Shown here: positions 23,594 through 34,607 of the stretch, piece after piece
Layout of the letters: every line of letters starts with the position of its first letter
Position numbering within the stretch: position 1 is the first letter of the stretch
Assembly: GCA_963930775.1 (NCBI GenBank)
Contig: OZ005699.1
Location: 6,283,501-6,347,500, forward strand
Length of the DNA: 64,000 nucleotides
DNA from: Cliona cf. orientalis
Taxonomy: Eukaryota; Porifera; Demospongiae; Clionaida; Clionaidae
Direction of reading: 5' to 3'
The notes under the pieces: model-generated
Told to the model about the DNA's origin: nothing
Database searches by the model: none
Seen by the model: only the letters and a program-made list of their open reading frames with translations
Translations under genes and position numbers: made by a program

Positions 23594-24189
23594 GGTACCA
23601 GTGCAGCATGTGCCTTCATGACTACACTGCTTTCCATCCCATAGCTTGTCGTTTGGAAATACTTGACCTTCCCAATGTCCAGTTGGATTACCTGATTCGC
23701 AGTAGTAGTTGCTGCCAACAAATGACTGAGGCTGAATGGCACGGGAATAATCACATGGACATGCATTAAGGTAATATGTAGTGATCTCACTGTAAGAACC
23801 AACATAGCTCCAGATATGGTGGCGAGGTGATCCACGTGTAATGCTTACACCATCCATATAGACCTCGTTTATATTGCGCATAGAATGAAATGCATCTGGA
23901 CTTGCAACTTGAATGCCAATGACTCTTCCACATACTTTGCTGTACTGATGATTGACAGGGAATACTTGGGAAAGACGACTTGCAACACTTGAAACTGGTC
24001 TTCCACAAGCTCGAAATTGATTAGTGTTGTACTCCCTCCAGGCAGATGGACACTGCTGTGAAGAATCTCTCATATCGAGGTGAGCCACACGATACCACAG
24101 TCCAGTTCCACAATGTATTCCAATAGCTTCTGGTTGCATTGAAAGAGCAAACCTATAAACTACATCAAGCTGAATAAATACAGAGGATA

Positions 24190-25910
24190 TGTTCCTTTCT
24201 ACATTGATAGCCACGGACATTATGTTGCTGTTGGTTGTGTCTAGCCAAGTAGATAACTGAGATACATTTCTTTCTAAAGTGGTAGCCACTGATGTTATGT
24301 TGCTATTGGTTGCATCAAGCTGAGTAGATAATTGAGTTATGTTCTTTTCTGTAGTTGTAGCCACTGATGTTATACTGCTGTTGGTTGCATCAAGCCAAGT
24401 AGATAACTGGGATACGTTCTTTTCTACAGTAGTAGCCACCAATTTTATCTTACTGTTGGTTGCGTCAAGCCAATTGGACAACTGAGATACGTTCCGTTCT
24501 ATAGTGGTAGTCACTGATGTTAAGTTGCTGTTCGTCGCATCAAGCAAAGTAGACAAAAGGGATATGTTCCTTTCTACAGTAGTAACTACTGACATTATGT
24601 TGCTGTAGGTTGAATCAAGTTGAGTAGATAGCAGTGATATGTTCATCTCCAAGGAGGTAGCCACTGACGTTATATTGCTATTGGTTGTATCGAGCCAGTT
24701 AGATAACTGAGATACGTTCCTTTCAAAAGTGGTAGTTATGGATGCTATGTTGCTGTTGGTTGCATCAAGCTGAGTGGACAATTGAGATAGAGATATTACA
24801 TTCCTTTCTGCAGTGGTGACTACCGACGCTATACTGGTATTAATTGTGTCAAGCTGAGTAGATAATTGGGATATGTTCATTTCTAAGGTGGTAACCGCTG
24901 ACAATAAGTTGTTATTGGTTGCATCAATCCAAGTAGATAACTGAGATACATTATTTTCTACAGTAGTAGCGACCAATTTAATATTACTTTTGGTTGTATC
25001 AAGCCGATTGGACAACTGAGATACGTTCGTTTCTAAAGTAGTAGTCACTGATGTTAAGTTGCTGTTGATCGCATCAAGTAAAGTAGACATGTTCCTTTCT
25101 ACAGTAGTAACCACTGACATTATGTTGCTGTAGGTTGAATCAAGCTGGGTGGATACCAATGATATGTTCATTTCCAAGGTGGTAGCAACTGACATTATAT
25201 TGCTGTTGGTTGTATCAAGCCAGTTAGATAACTGAGACACGTTCTTTTCTAAAGTGGTAGCTATGGATGCTATGTTGCTATTGGTTGCATCAAGCTGAGT
25301 GGATAATTGAGATAAAGATATTACATTCCTTTCTGCAGTGGTGACTACTGATGCTATACTGGTGTTAATTGCATCAAGCTGAGTAGATAGCTGGGATATG
25401 TTCCTTTCTATAGTGGTAACTACTAATATTAAGTTGCTATTGGTTGCATTAAGCCAATTAGACAACTGAGACACATTCCTTTCTAAAGTGGTAGCCACTG
25501 ATGTTAAGTTGCTGTTGGTTGCATCAAGCTTAGCAGCTACTGATGCTATACTACTGTTGGTTGTGTCAATCTGAGTAGATAACAGGGATATGTTCCTTCC
25601 TATAGCAGTAACCACTGATATTATGTTGCTGTTGGTTGAATCAAGCTGGGTGGATAACAATGATATGTTCTCTTTCACAGCGGTAGCGACAGACAATATA
25701 CTATTGTTGGTTGCATCAACCCTAGTAGACAACTGGGATATGTTCTTTTGTACAGTGGTAGTCATGGATATTATTTTATCATTGGTTTTGCCAAGCTGAG
25801 TTGACAGTTGATATACATTCCTCTTTAAAGTGGCAGCCACCGATTTCATGTTGTTGTTGGTTGCGTCAAGCTGAGTAGACAACTGGGTTATATTAAACTC
25901 TGCAACAGTG
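24190..25910 (-). repeat. 75-bp coding minisatellite (stalk of gene 4)
   Basis: About 23 tandem units of 25 codons, consensus close to NISQLSTQLDATNSNITSVA plus TTLER. Most units offer two NxS/T sequons. Two neighbouring blocks of seven units (about 24345-24870 and 24870-25395) are copies of each other with an offset of exactly 525 bp (7 x 75), each containing the expanded unit with AERNVISL; this is a higher-order repeat. Two units are shortened. Confidence 0.9.
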
Positions 25911-26500
25911 GCAACTGACCTGATATCTTTCAACTGGGTAACAAGATTGGATATGTTATCTGCGAGCTGACTGAGTGCTAGGTCAGTGTCAATCTTTACT
26001 TGTTCTAAACTATACTCCATGTCAGCTTTAAATGCATTGAAATGAAAAATAATCTCCGATAGATTCACTTCCTTGGTTTCTAAATCAGCGGGCCTGCAAT
26101 CTAAAGCATTCAAACTAAGAATAGAGAGCACAATTGCTACAAGACTGATTAACACAGACACAGCCGTTATCATCAATAGTGTGAGAATAATACCCTTTGT
26201 TGTTATCTTGAAAGCTCCTTTTTGAGGTTGTTTTTGGAATCTGTGCGTGTCAGTGGAACTCTGGTTGATTTGTGTTTGCTGGTGAATTTCTTGAGGAGAC
26301 CCAATCTTCTTCATTTCATGCTCCTCTTTACTGATATTCATTGCTGCAGAGTGTTCTTGTTTCTCTTCACCAATATACTCGTTTATGTTCGTATCAACAT
26401 CCATTCTGTGATTTTTTTTTACTCAGACACGTTTAAAACCAATTGCAATTAGCTAATATGAGCAATCTAAACAAAATTAATATACACTGATGTGAATATA

Positions 26501-26524
26501 GGTAATCAAATTCATGGTGGGTCA
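26501..26524 (-). promoter_or_regulatory. Conserved upstream block of gene 4
   Basis: On the minus strand TGACCCACCATGAATTTGAT followed by TACC, matching the block before genes 1 and 3. The GGAGTTTGTGT element is not evident here. Confidence 0.45.
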
Positions 26525-26777
26525 CGGTAATAATTACATCAACAATACAAAATGCATCACTTATCAACCACAAAGTCATGTGCACTACTATACATGGAGT
26601 AGCTAGCTATGAGGAGTGATTTTTATCCTCGCATTGTTTACTAGAAATGATTTAAGGTCTTCGTAACTGGAAGTACTTTGATAATCTAGCTATAATATTC
26701 CATGCTGATGCACTGCATTCACCCTATGGTAGCTAAAACGTTTATGCAGTGGCATCGTTCAGGCACTGGCTAATGAA

Positions 26778-26840
26778 TGGTGGAGTGTTGGTAGCTACCA
26801 GTGCAGCATGTGCTTTCACGACTAGCTACACTGCCATGGC
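26778..26840 (-). pseudogene. Short family ectodomain fragment
   Basis: GGTGGAGTGTTGGTA, CCAGTGCAGCATGTGC and ACTACACTGCC match the antisense of the CEGTCCTG-NTPPW region, with AGCT-type insertions. Too short to code. Confidence 0.7.
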
Positions 26841-26946
26841 TTTGTCAAGACTCCTAAATTTGGCTATGTGCACTGCAGAATTAGCTAGCTACTGTAAAAG
26901 ATACAGAGCTATCTAGCTTGAGCTGAGGGTCAACCTGTGGCATGGG

Positions 26947-27383
26947 TAGGCCTTGGCACATTATGCTCAAAAATTGAGGTATTATGCTATGCTCCTATGC
27001 TCTAAGAATCACACCATTATGCTTCCTAGTCCTGGACATTATGCTCTCAATGTAACCCATTATGCTCATTTATAGTGACCTTTGACCTTGTCATGTGATC
27101 TCAATGGCCAAAACAGTACTAGTTTAATTCGCTATCAGTACACAGTACAGTACACATGCACGTGTTCATGGCGACATGGCTTCAGCTTCACCACCAGTGG
27201 ATACTGAGGCTGATAAAAGAGATGCTTGAATTTACATTTAACTATTTATAACTTTTGTACATTTATTTTAATTGTGACATTGACTCATGCTCACAAAATG
27301 TTGCTATTATGCTCAATTATGCTCAAGTCAGAGAAGAGAGCTATTATGCTCAAAATTATGCCGGCATAATGTGCCAAGGCCTA
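26947..27383. mobile_element. Non-autonomous hAT-like MITE with 8-bp target duplication
   Basis: Terminal inverted repeats TAGGCCTTGGCACATTATGC, perfect over 19-20 bp. GGCATGGG lies directly outside both ends (26939-26946 and 27384-27391). The 437-bp interior is rich in TTATGCTC words in direct repeat and has no gene. Confidence 0.92.
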
Positions 27384-27416
27384 GGCATGGGCTAGTCTCG
27401 CCTGCATTTTTTGGGT

Positions 27417-27460
27417 GGGGGGGGGGGGGGGGGGGGGGGGGGGGAGGGGGAGAGGGGGGT
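27417..27460. repeat. Poly-G tract
   Basis: About 28 consecutive G followed by GGGAGGGGGAGAGGGGGG; potential G-quadruplex, about 290 bp upstream of the actin-like gene. Confidence 0.9.
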
Positions 27461-27747
27461 TGGGTCACTAAACTAGACATGGGCGTGGCTGAAGATGCTG
27501 AGTCATCAATAATAACAATTCTGTAAGTAATCTCTGATCTTCATCTGCTCACTACAGCGACAACATATTAAACAGTGAGAAATAATTATAATGAGGAAAG
27601 CTAGTCGAGAAAGGACTGCCGGTAATCTTATTAAAATCTAATAGCGGGATAGATTTGAAGATATTAAAGAGTAGTCAGTGAATGCCCCGTTTGAATTGTA
27701 TCTGCCTCCCTTTATGCTATCTGTGTGAACATATGCATTTTTAGAGT

Positions 27748-29097
27748 ATGTCTGGAAACAGCACAGCAATAGTCATTGACAATGGCAGCTCATGGTTCAA
27801 GGTGGGGTTTGCTGGAGACGATAATCCCAGAGCTGTCTTCCCTCCAATAGTGGGTAGACCACGCCCCTCAGCGGAAGGAGAAAAGAGAGTGGGGTATGCC
27901 GAGAGAGACTGCTATGTGGGTGACGAGGCTTACACAAAGAAACCAATCCTCACTCTTAAGGCACCTATTGAGCAGGGGATTTGTACAAATTGGGATGATA
28001 TGGAGAAAGTACGTAGGTAGAAGTTCGTACATGCTTAACATAATTTTGTAAGTGGAGCCCCCCCCCCCCCGGCCCAATTAAGTACTGACACCTTATGGAC
28101 CTAGGAAGAGTAACATTAATCCTGTGATATCAAGGGCTATCATATACTGCGTGTGTCCAAGTTTATATTTGCTGCCTTTTCTTATTTTTTCACAGATCTA
28201 TTCTTTTTCTCCTCCCTGCAGATCTGGCATCACACATTCTACAATGAGCTTCGTGTTGCCCCTGAGGAGCATCCTGTCCTGCTCACTGAGGCCCCCCTCA
28301 ATCCCAAGGCTAACCGTGAGAAGATGACACAGATCATGTTTGAGACCTTTAAACTGCCGTCTATGTATACCTGTTGTCACTCAGTGCTTTCTTTATATGC
28401 ATCTGGACATTTAACTGGTGTTGTATTTGACTCGGGAGATGCTGTATCGTACACTGTACCCATCTATGAGGGATATATGCTAACATACGTCACTAAGCAT
28501 TTGCATTTGGCTGGACGTGACTTGACTGACTATCTGATGAAGATCCTTGCTGAGCGTGGCTGCTCCTTTACCACCACTGCCGAGCGTAAAATTGTCCGTG
28601 ACATCAAAGAGAAGCTCTGCTATGTTGCCGTGGACTTCGAGCAGGAGATGCAGTCTGCTGCCTCCAGCTCATCCATTGAGAAGAGCTATGAGCTCCCTGA
28701 CGGTAAGGTGATCACCATCGGAAACGAGCGATTCCGTTGCCCTGAGGCTCTTTTCCAGCCCAGCCTCATCAACATGGACACTAGCATCCTGGAGAGCTGT
28801 TCAAACTCGTTACTCTCCTTAATAGGATATGACTGTGAGAATCGCTACGACATCTGCACTTCCATTGTCCTCGCTGGTGGTAATACAATGTTTCCTGGAT
28901 TCTCTGAGCGTATGCACAAGGAGCTGACATCTCTTCTACCACCAGGACCCAAGATCAAAGTGTTTCCCGCAATACAGTACTCCTCGTGGATTGGAGGTTC
29001 TATATTGGCTTCTTTGTCTACATTTAAGGACTTTGTGATCACTAAAGATGAGTATATGGAGTTTGGTCCTGCCATTGTTCATCGTAAATGTTTCTAG
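27748..29097 (+). CDS. Divergent actin, two exons
   Basis: Exon 1 is 27748-28008 (87 codons), donor GTACGT at 28009; exon 2 is 28222-29097, acceptor CTCCCTGCAG; the 213-bp intron is phase 0. Product 378 aa against about 375 for actin. Hallmarks: [103 protein letters not shown] and C-terminal IVHRKCF. Departures: the loop before CYVGDEA (the DNase-I loop) is replaced by a charged stretch; the methylated His of YPIEHG is Gln (APIEQG); phosphate loop 2 has SGDA for SGDG; GGNTM replaces GGTTM; the segment before SSWIGG is rewritten. It is a true actin-fold protein, but polymerisation may be altered. A 5' fragment is duplicated at 34212-34368. Confidence 0.93.
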
Positions 29098-29119
29098 CAT
29101 GATAATATTACATTATAAA

Positions 29120-31760
29120 AACTTCACTAGTCTGCAACATTGAGAACTTGAGGGGAGCCTGGGGACGAGGCTAGTGTAGAGGATCTTAAAATTACTAAAA
29201 TTAATAGACAGTCTTATTATCGTAATTATTATGACTATGACAATATTATATCTATAATAATAAATTATTTTAAACTGCAGACATTCAATGTATCATCTGC
29301 ATGTATTTCATACAATATCATGCAATTGTTGATCACAATGCAGGGGTGGCCTGTGCATGGGTGCAGTGAGTTAAAACTAAAAACAAGAAAGCTCTCACTA
29401 GTGACGTCGACAACCATAATAATATGCATACCACAGCAGCTCAACAATGAGCTACACAGCTAGTCTAACTGTACAGGGTATACATTGTCTTTAGATTGTA
29501 TTGTTGTCCTTTGAACTTTTACCAGCTTGTAGTCAGACGGGAGAGGGAATCTGAATGACTGCACAAATCTGGTCAAGATCAACTTAGCCTCCATCTGCAG
29601 TCAGACACAAAGAGCCATAACTAATTCACTCACTGTCCAAAGGTTCAGACATATACACCTATATTATGTTATACCGGAACAAAGTGCTTCCCAATACAGA
29701 AACGATGACCAAGTCTAAATGGGAAGTAGACAAATGTACTGGGTCTAAAAGAAAGATTGTAAAGTTCCATGTTAATTTATAGATCTGGATCAAAGCTTTT
29801 CAGATAGTATGAGCCAATTAGCGTCACCAGCTTTAATTTGGGTTGACATCACCTGTAACTATTGCTATACATACACCATCATAACCATATAAGAGTTTAC
29901 TGCTTATTCTTAGGGTTGGATCAAAGCTGTCAGGATTGTCAAAATACTGACGCATTCTTGACATCATTGAATTTATCATCTAAATACGGGTAATAGTTAT
30001 ACAGAAGGATGACAATTAGCTATAATCAGTTCCAGGGCTTTGCGTATGTCAGCTTAGCTTCAGCTAGTAGCCTCTGCTGCATCCTCTCATTATCAATACT
30101 GTATAATAATTATGTGCCAGCCAATCCCTTAGCATTGCCTCTAGAGGCAATGCTAAGGGATTGGCTATAGATCTATAGGGATGTCCTGTAGCTACAGTGT
30201 TCTGTCAGGCACCGCAGCTCAGCAATGATACTCAGTGATTTCTCCTGACTTCCTTATACGGGTATTGAACTTGAATCTTTGCATGGTCTCCGAAGGAGAC
30301 TCGGGTTGAATTTGTTAACGTTATCAGCAACTCCTGGTTAGTCGTGTCTCCCGGTTTTGCCGGAGAAATCAAGTTGTGGAAGAGTCTATGATAGCTAATG
30401 TTATATTGGCCCCAATAACAGCTAAGAACATGGCTCACTTGTTTTTGGCCATCTTTAATTTAAGAATACATGCAATATGCTCAGAATCCATCAAAACACA
30501 ATTATACATACTGCGCACGTGCATACACTGAATATTCACAATGTCACGATAAATACAAGACAATACACTACAAGTCTAGAGAAGATAGCTGTAGCTATAG
30601 CTGCTACAGTAGCTATAGCATGAAGCAGGATTCATACTATAGTACCTATTATTATTATAGTAAGGCCAGACCAATGTTGCTCGGATATTGTGAGGTAAAA
30701 ATTGGATCGAGCGATCGAAAAAAAAGCAAAAAAAAAGCAATTAATTGGGGTGTGGTTATAGACCACAATCTAATTAAGACAGACCAATGAGACTATCTAG
30801 GACCAGGGAATCACGATAGAATACAAAAATCACTCTACTGTGCATAAGTTCCACCCACCTTAATTAATTTTTTTTTTCAGTTTGCCCAAAAATTGGAGCG
30901 AGTGAATCTGTGCAACAACTTATTTAATTGGTCTGGCCTAACTACCCCTCTATTCCAAACATCCTTGAGACAGCTAAGATTCCTGATTAAAGGTATGTGG
31001 CTAGATTGGTGTTTAGTTTAAATGAGATGTCACCATTTCAGTGGTGCATGTAGGTGTGCTTTTATGTGCTTATTATAGTGACGTGTCACGAAAAATGGCC
31101 TATGGGTGATGAATTAACTTACCTGATTAGCCGACATTACACCGTACACTATCAATTATAATGGATTGGCAGACATGCAATCCATAATCATGAATGGCTA
31201 TGCACCCCTTGCAATTATTTGGGGTAGGAAATATACTTTTTAGACATTATAATATTATTCTCAATTTTTCAACAAAATATTATCACCTATAGATAATTCA
31301 AAGGCACATGTTAAACATAGTATATTTTATAAATCCAGAATAGACCTCAAATAAAGCACTGCATGTAGGTAGAGGCACATTTGGTATAATGACCATCAAT
31401 TTGCAATTGATTATAATTATTACGTGACCCTTAATTCTGTAAACATTCACATTCAGTTTGTGGTAGTACTCATTCATGAATCCTTACTAATTTTACTCCA
31501 GAATCATTAAACTTCCAACAAAAGGAAAATTTATATCATACAGGCTTTCCATTGCCTGTTTGGAAACTTCCTTTCAATAAGTATTATTCTTCCTCACAAA
31601 TGACGTTTGCATGATCATCTTACATAATATAGCTAGCTGGTCTGGTAAATGCATGTAATAATAATATATCAATTACTGTAGTACTCCTTCATGAATCCAT
31701 ACGTTTACAACCTGGCTATAATATATACAAAGGAAAGCAAGCATGTAATGTTTGCAACCT
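29120..31760. repeat. Segmental duplication block (copy A), no gene
   Basis: 3' flank of the actin gene and upstream DNA of family gene 5. Stretches match 34540-36000 in the same order: GGGGAGCCTGGGGACGAGGC, TGATCACAATGCAGGGGTGG, GTGAGTTAAAACTAAAAACA, GCCAATCCCTTAGCATTGCC, CATCCTTGAGACAGCTAAGA and TGATGAATTAACTTACCTGA. The short frame at 30470-30790 is Tyr/Ser-rich translation of AT-rich DNA and is not taken as a gene. Confidence 0.8.
30119..30166. repeat. 48-bp perfect palindrome
   Basis: Arms AGCCAATCCCTTAGCATTGC plus CTCT and their exact reverse complement, with no loop. The duplicate locus (about 35118-35150) has only one arm followed by AGATGTCCCGTAG, so the second arm arose after the duplication, as in a snap-back synthesis event. 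Confidence 0.95.
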
Positions 31761-31902
31761 TATTATTCCATTAATGTAAGAAAGGAACTAGTTAGTAATA
31801 TACATTGTGCTCTTAGACTGTAAACACTAATCATCGGCTTTACACATACAGTGGATATCATGCAACCAAGACACACTCTTTTCCGTTTTATGTATACACA
31901 CG

Positions 31903-31950
31903 TATGGTTGCCAGTTTTCATACAGCTATATAAGATAGGAGTTTGTGTTG
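31903..31950 (+). promoter_or_regulatory. Core promoter of family gene 5
   Basis: GTTGCCAGTTTTCATACAGC, TATA box CTATATAAGA (31926-31935) and GGAGTTTGTGTTGACTGCTT, as in genes 1 and 3; the ATG is at 31994. Confidence 0.6.
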
Positions 31951-31993
31951 ACTGCTTATATTCATATTGAACAGCTTTTTTAACAATGTCATA

Positions 31994-33384
31994 ATGGATG
32001 ATGATTATTTGAACATATATGAGCATGTTGGTGAAGAGAAACAAGAACACTCTGCAACAATGAATGTCAGCAAAGAGAAGCATGAAATGAAAAAAATGGC
32101 ATCTCCTCAGCAGCAAACTCAAATCAACCAGAGTTCCACTGACACACATGGATTCAAAAAGCAAGCTCAAGAAGGTGCTTTCAAGACGACAACAAAGGGT
32201 ATTATTCTCACACTACTGATAATACTGGCTGTGTCTGTGTCAATCAGTCTCACTGCAATTGTGCTCTCTATCCTTAGTTACAATGCGCAAAAAATAGAAC
32301 AATTGAAGATTGACACAAACTCAGCGATCAGCAAACTCACAGATAACGTATCCGATTTTGCTGTCCAGATTGAAGATATAAAATCAGTTTTCATTACACA
32401 TGAAGAGTTTAATATAATATTGTCTCAGTTGTTTACTCAGCTTGATGAGACCAATAATAGCGTAACCTCAGTGGCTACTACTGTAGAGAAGAACGTATCC
32501 CAGTTATCTACTTGGCTTGATGCAATTAACAGCAGTATAGCATCAGTGGCTACAACTGCAGAAAGGAATATATAACTCAATTATCTGCTCAGCTTGATGC
32601 AACCAATAGCAACATAACAATAGTGGCTACCACTATAGAAAGGAACATATCCTCCTTGTTTATCCAGCTTGATGTAGTTTATAGATTTGCTCTTTCAGTG
32701 CAACAAGAAGCTATTGGTCCAGGAATGCATTGTGGAACTGGACTATGGTATTGTGTGGCCCACCTCAATATGAGAGATCCTTCACAGCAGTGTCCATCTG
32801 CCTGGAGGGAGTATAACACTAGTCAATTTCGAGCTTGTGGAAGACCAGTTTCAAGTGTTGCAAGTCGACCTTCCCAAATTTTCCCTGTCAGTCATCAGTA
32901 CAGCAAAGTATGTGGAAGAGTCATTGGCATTCAAGTTGCAAGTCCAGATGCATTTCATGTAAGTGGATCAGGCATAAACGAGGGCTATATGGATGGTGTA
33001 AGCATTACACGTGGATCACCTCGCCACCATATCTGGAGCTATGTTGGTTCTGTCAGTGAGCACCCTACAAATCCTTCACTTGCATGCCCATGTAATTCCT
33101 CGTCTGGTGACCAATCTCAGTCCTTTGTTGGTAGCAACTACTACTGTGAATCAGGCAATCCAACCCAAGATTGGCGAAATCGAGTATTTCCAAACGACAA
33201 GCTATGGGATGGAGAGCAGTGTAGTCATGAAGCCACATGCTGCACTGGTACCAACACTCCACCATGGTTCAGTGTGAATCTTGGCAGCCCAACAAGTGAT
33301 GATATCGAAGTACGCATCATGGGCTCTGAAAGCACTGATAATGAAGATACTCCAATTGAACTGCTTGAAATTTATGTTCAGTAA
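31994..33384 (+). pseudogene. Family gene 5, broken by a 2-bp frameshift in the stalk
   Basis: Start MDDDYLNIYEHVGEEKQEHS at 31994 (YLNI, YEHV), chosen over an upstream Met because it aligns with genes 1 and 3. The membrane span and about two stalk units follow. At about 32566-32575 the sequence has AGGAATATATAACTC where gene 1 has AGGAACATAACTC, two bases more, giving a stop. The rest (from about 32576, open from 32623 to 33384) continues in another frame through a stalk unit, the intact ectodomain and TPIELLEIYVQ. Apart from the indel all landmarks are conserved, so the break is recent or a sequencing error. TACWCV-type changes are few; GTCC is ATCC here (SHEATCCTG). Confidence 0.85.
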
Positions 33385-33399
33385 AACTATTATGGCTAT

Positions 33400-34211
33400 G
33401 TAATGAACCACTAGCTAGTCTAAGATCCATTATTATAGTAATGTGTGATTACATAAAACTCATTAGATGAGACTAAGGCATTAGATGAGTGTGTTACTGT
33501 AAGAAGACCTATCGATATTAGAGCAGTTAATAACCTTATTGTAGCTACCATAATGTGGTAGATATCATATTCAGGGATATTTGTAGAAAATCTGAGAAAT
33601 TAAGCCATCACATAGGAATTAATTTATCATTCAGAACTGCTAGGCATAGGGTAGCTATAAGTGAACAAAAATTTTAATTTATGCAACTTTAAGCTACTAT
33701 ATAATTCTTTCATATAAATTTACTTCTTTGCATTAATGAAAATGGGCACCTGGCCTAAATCACAGCTAGTCTGCGCTCGGTACGCTTTTAAATTCATAGC
33801 ATAAAGTCAAAAACCATAAAAATTAATTCTGAGGGATATTTTTGACCTTCCACTATAATTCAATCCCTTTCCTGCCATAATTATGTGGGTTAGAGTAAGC
33901 TACTAGCTACAAACAGTTTCAGAGCTGTCAACTATCACTGCATGATGAATTGCTCAGAATTGATACTAGATAATGGAGAAAGGATAGATTAAAAATTTTG
34001 TGCAGTCCTTTTTTGATTGTCAAAAGGCTTTCAATTGTTACATAATAGCTAATATTATTTCATTGAAATAGAAAGGGTTTGTAGACACCAGTTGCAATTA
34101 GATCTGACATGCCTCAGGCATGAAGCCGCTGAGAGCACAGATCCAGAAAAGAATATGGTGCATCTTCAAAAAATCTCTTAATAATAGTTCAGGTTAGTTG
34201 TGATACTTAAT
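33400..34211. other. Intergenic
   Basis: About 33400-33510 is a diverged version of the gene 1 3'-flank repeat. The remainder is AT-rich with no recognised gene. Confidence 0.5.
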
Positions 34212-34368
34212 TTAGAGTAGCTATATCTGGGAACAGCACAGCAATAGTCATTGACAATGGCAGCTCATGGTGCAAGGTGGGGTTTGCTGGAGACGATACT
34301 CCCAGAGCTGTCTTCCCTCCAATAGTGGGTAGACCACGCCCCTCAGCAGAAGGAGAAAAGAGAGTGGG
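34212..34368 (+). pseudogene. Truncated actin copy (5' part of exon 1)
   Basis: Over 95% similar by eye to 27744-27890 ([36 protein letters not shown]). The start codon is ATA after an AGCT insertion, and similarity ends at GAGAGTGGG. The DNA that resembles the actin 3' flank resumes by about 34565, so nearly all of the actin body has been deleted from this copy. Confidence 0.93.
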
Positions 34369-34536
34369 TCACTGTTATTGTAATTTGATTGTATATAGTC
34401 ACTCAGTTGTGACATTCAAGCCTGCATTGTTTCAGCTCCTCTCAAAATAATTATTTGGGTTCATATTTTGTAAGGAAGTATTCCTTCACCTAGTACATGC
34501 ACCTAGCTCAATCAGAACAAAAAGCAGTGTAGAGGT

Positions 34537-34607
34537 AGCCTCGTCCCCTGCATGCTCCCCTCAATTCCGCAACATTGAGAATTTGAGGGGAGCCTGGGGA
34601 TGAGGCT
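34537..34607. mobile_element. 71-bp hairpin MITE
   Basis: Arms AGCCTCGTCCCC-GCTCCCCTCAA and TTGAGGGGAGC-CTGGGGATGAGGCT. A half copy follows the actin gene (29135-29165), and the 34-bp palindrome at 2164-2197 uses the same end. Confidence 0.7.

Larger units (their letters stand above)
22085..26404 (-). pseudogene. Family gene 4: long-stalk membrane protein, ectodomain split by a foldback element
   Basis: On the minus strand a frame of 1056 codons opens at 26404 (MDVDTNINEYIGEEKQEHSA). The tail lost most tyrosines of genes 1 and 3 (only NEYI remains). After the membrane span (about residues 73-100) come about 23 stalk units, against two or three in its relatives, then the ectodomain (CGTGLWYRVAHLDM) as far as TCCTGT. 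There a 1371-bp element (22223-23593) with a GGTACC duplication interrupts it; the frame reads into Arg/His/Cys-rich repeat translation and stops at 23234. The missing 45 C-terminal residues (TPPWFSVTLGSP to IELLEIYVQ) lie intact at 22085-22216. Splicing out the element is not supported, since I see no convincing splice sites at the junctions. A chimeric product is possible. Confidence 0.85.

Noticed and set aside
24190..25910. CRISPR array or satellite DNA
   Set aside because: The repeats are 75 bp, in frame, coding and without spacers.
28153..28221. Alternative actin N-terminus from an upstream Met
   Set aside because: These codons are intron sequence ending in a polypyrimidine tract and AG; exon 1 at 27748 supplies the true N-terminus.
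30470..30790. 106-codon Tyr/Ser-rich frame
   Set aside because: Composition follows AT-rich repeats; no homologue, no leader, not conserved in the duplicate block.
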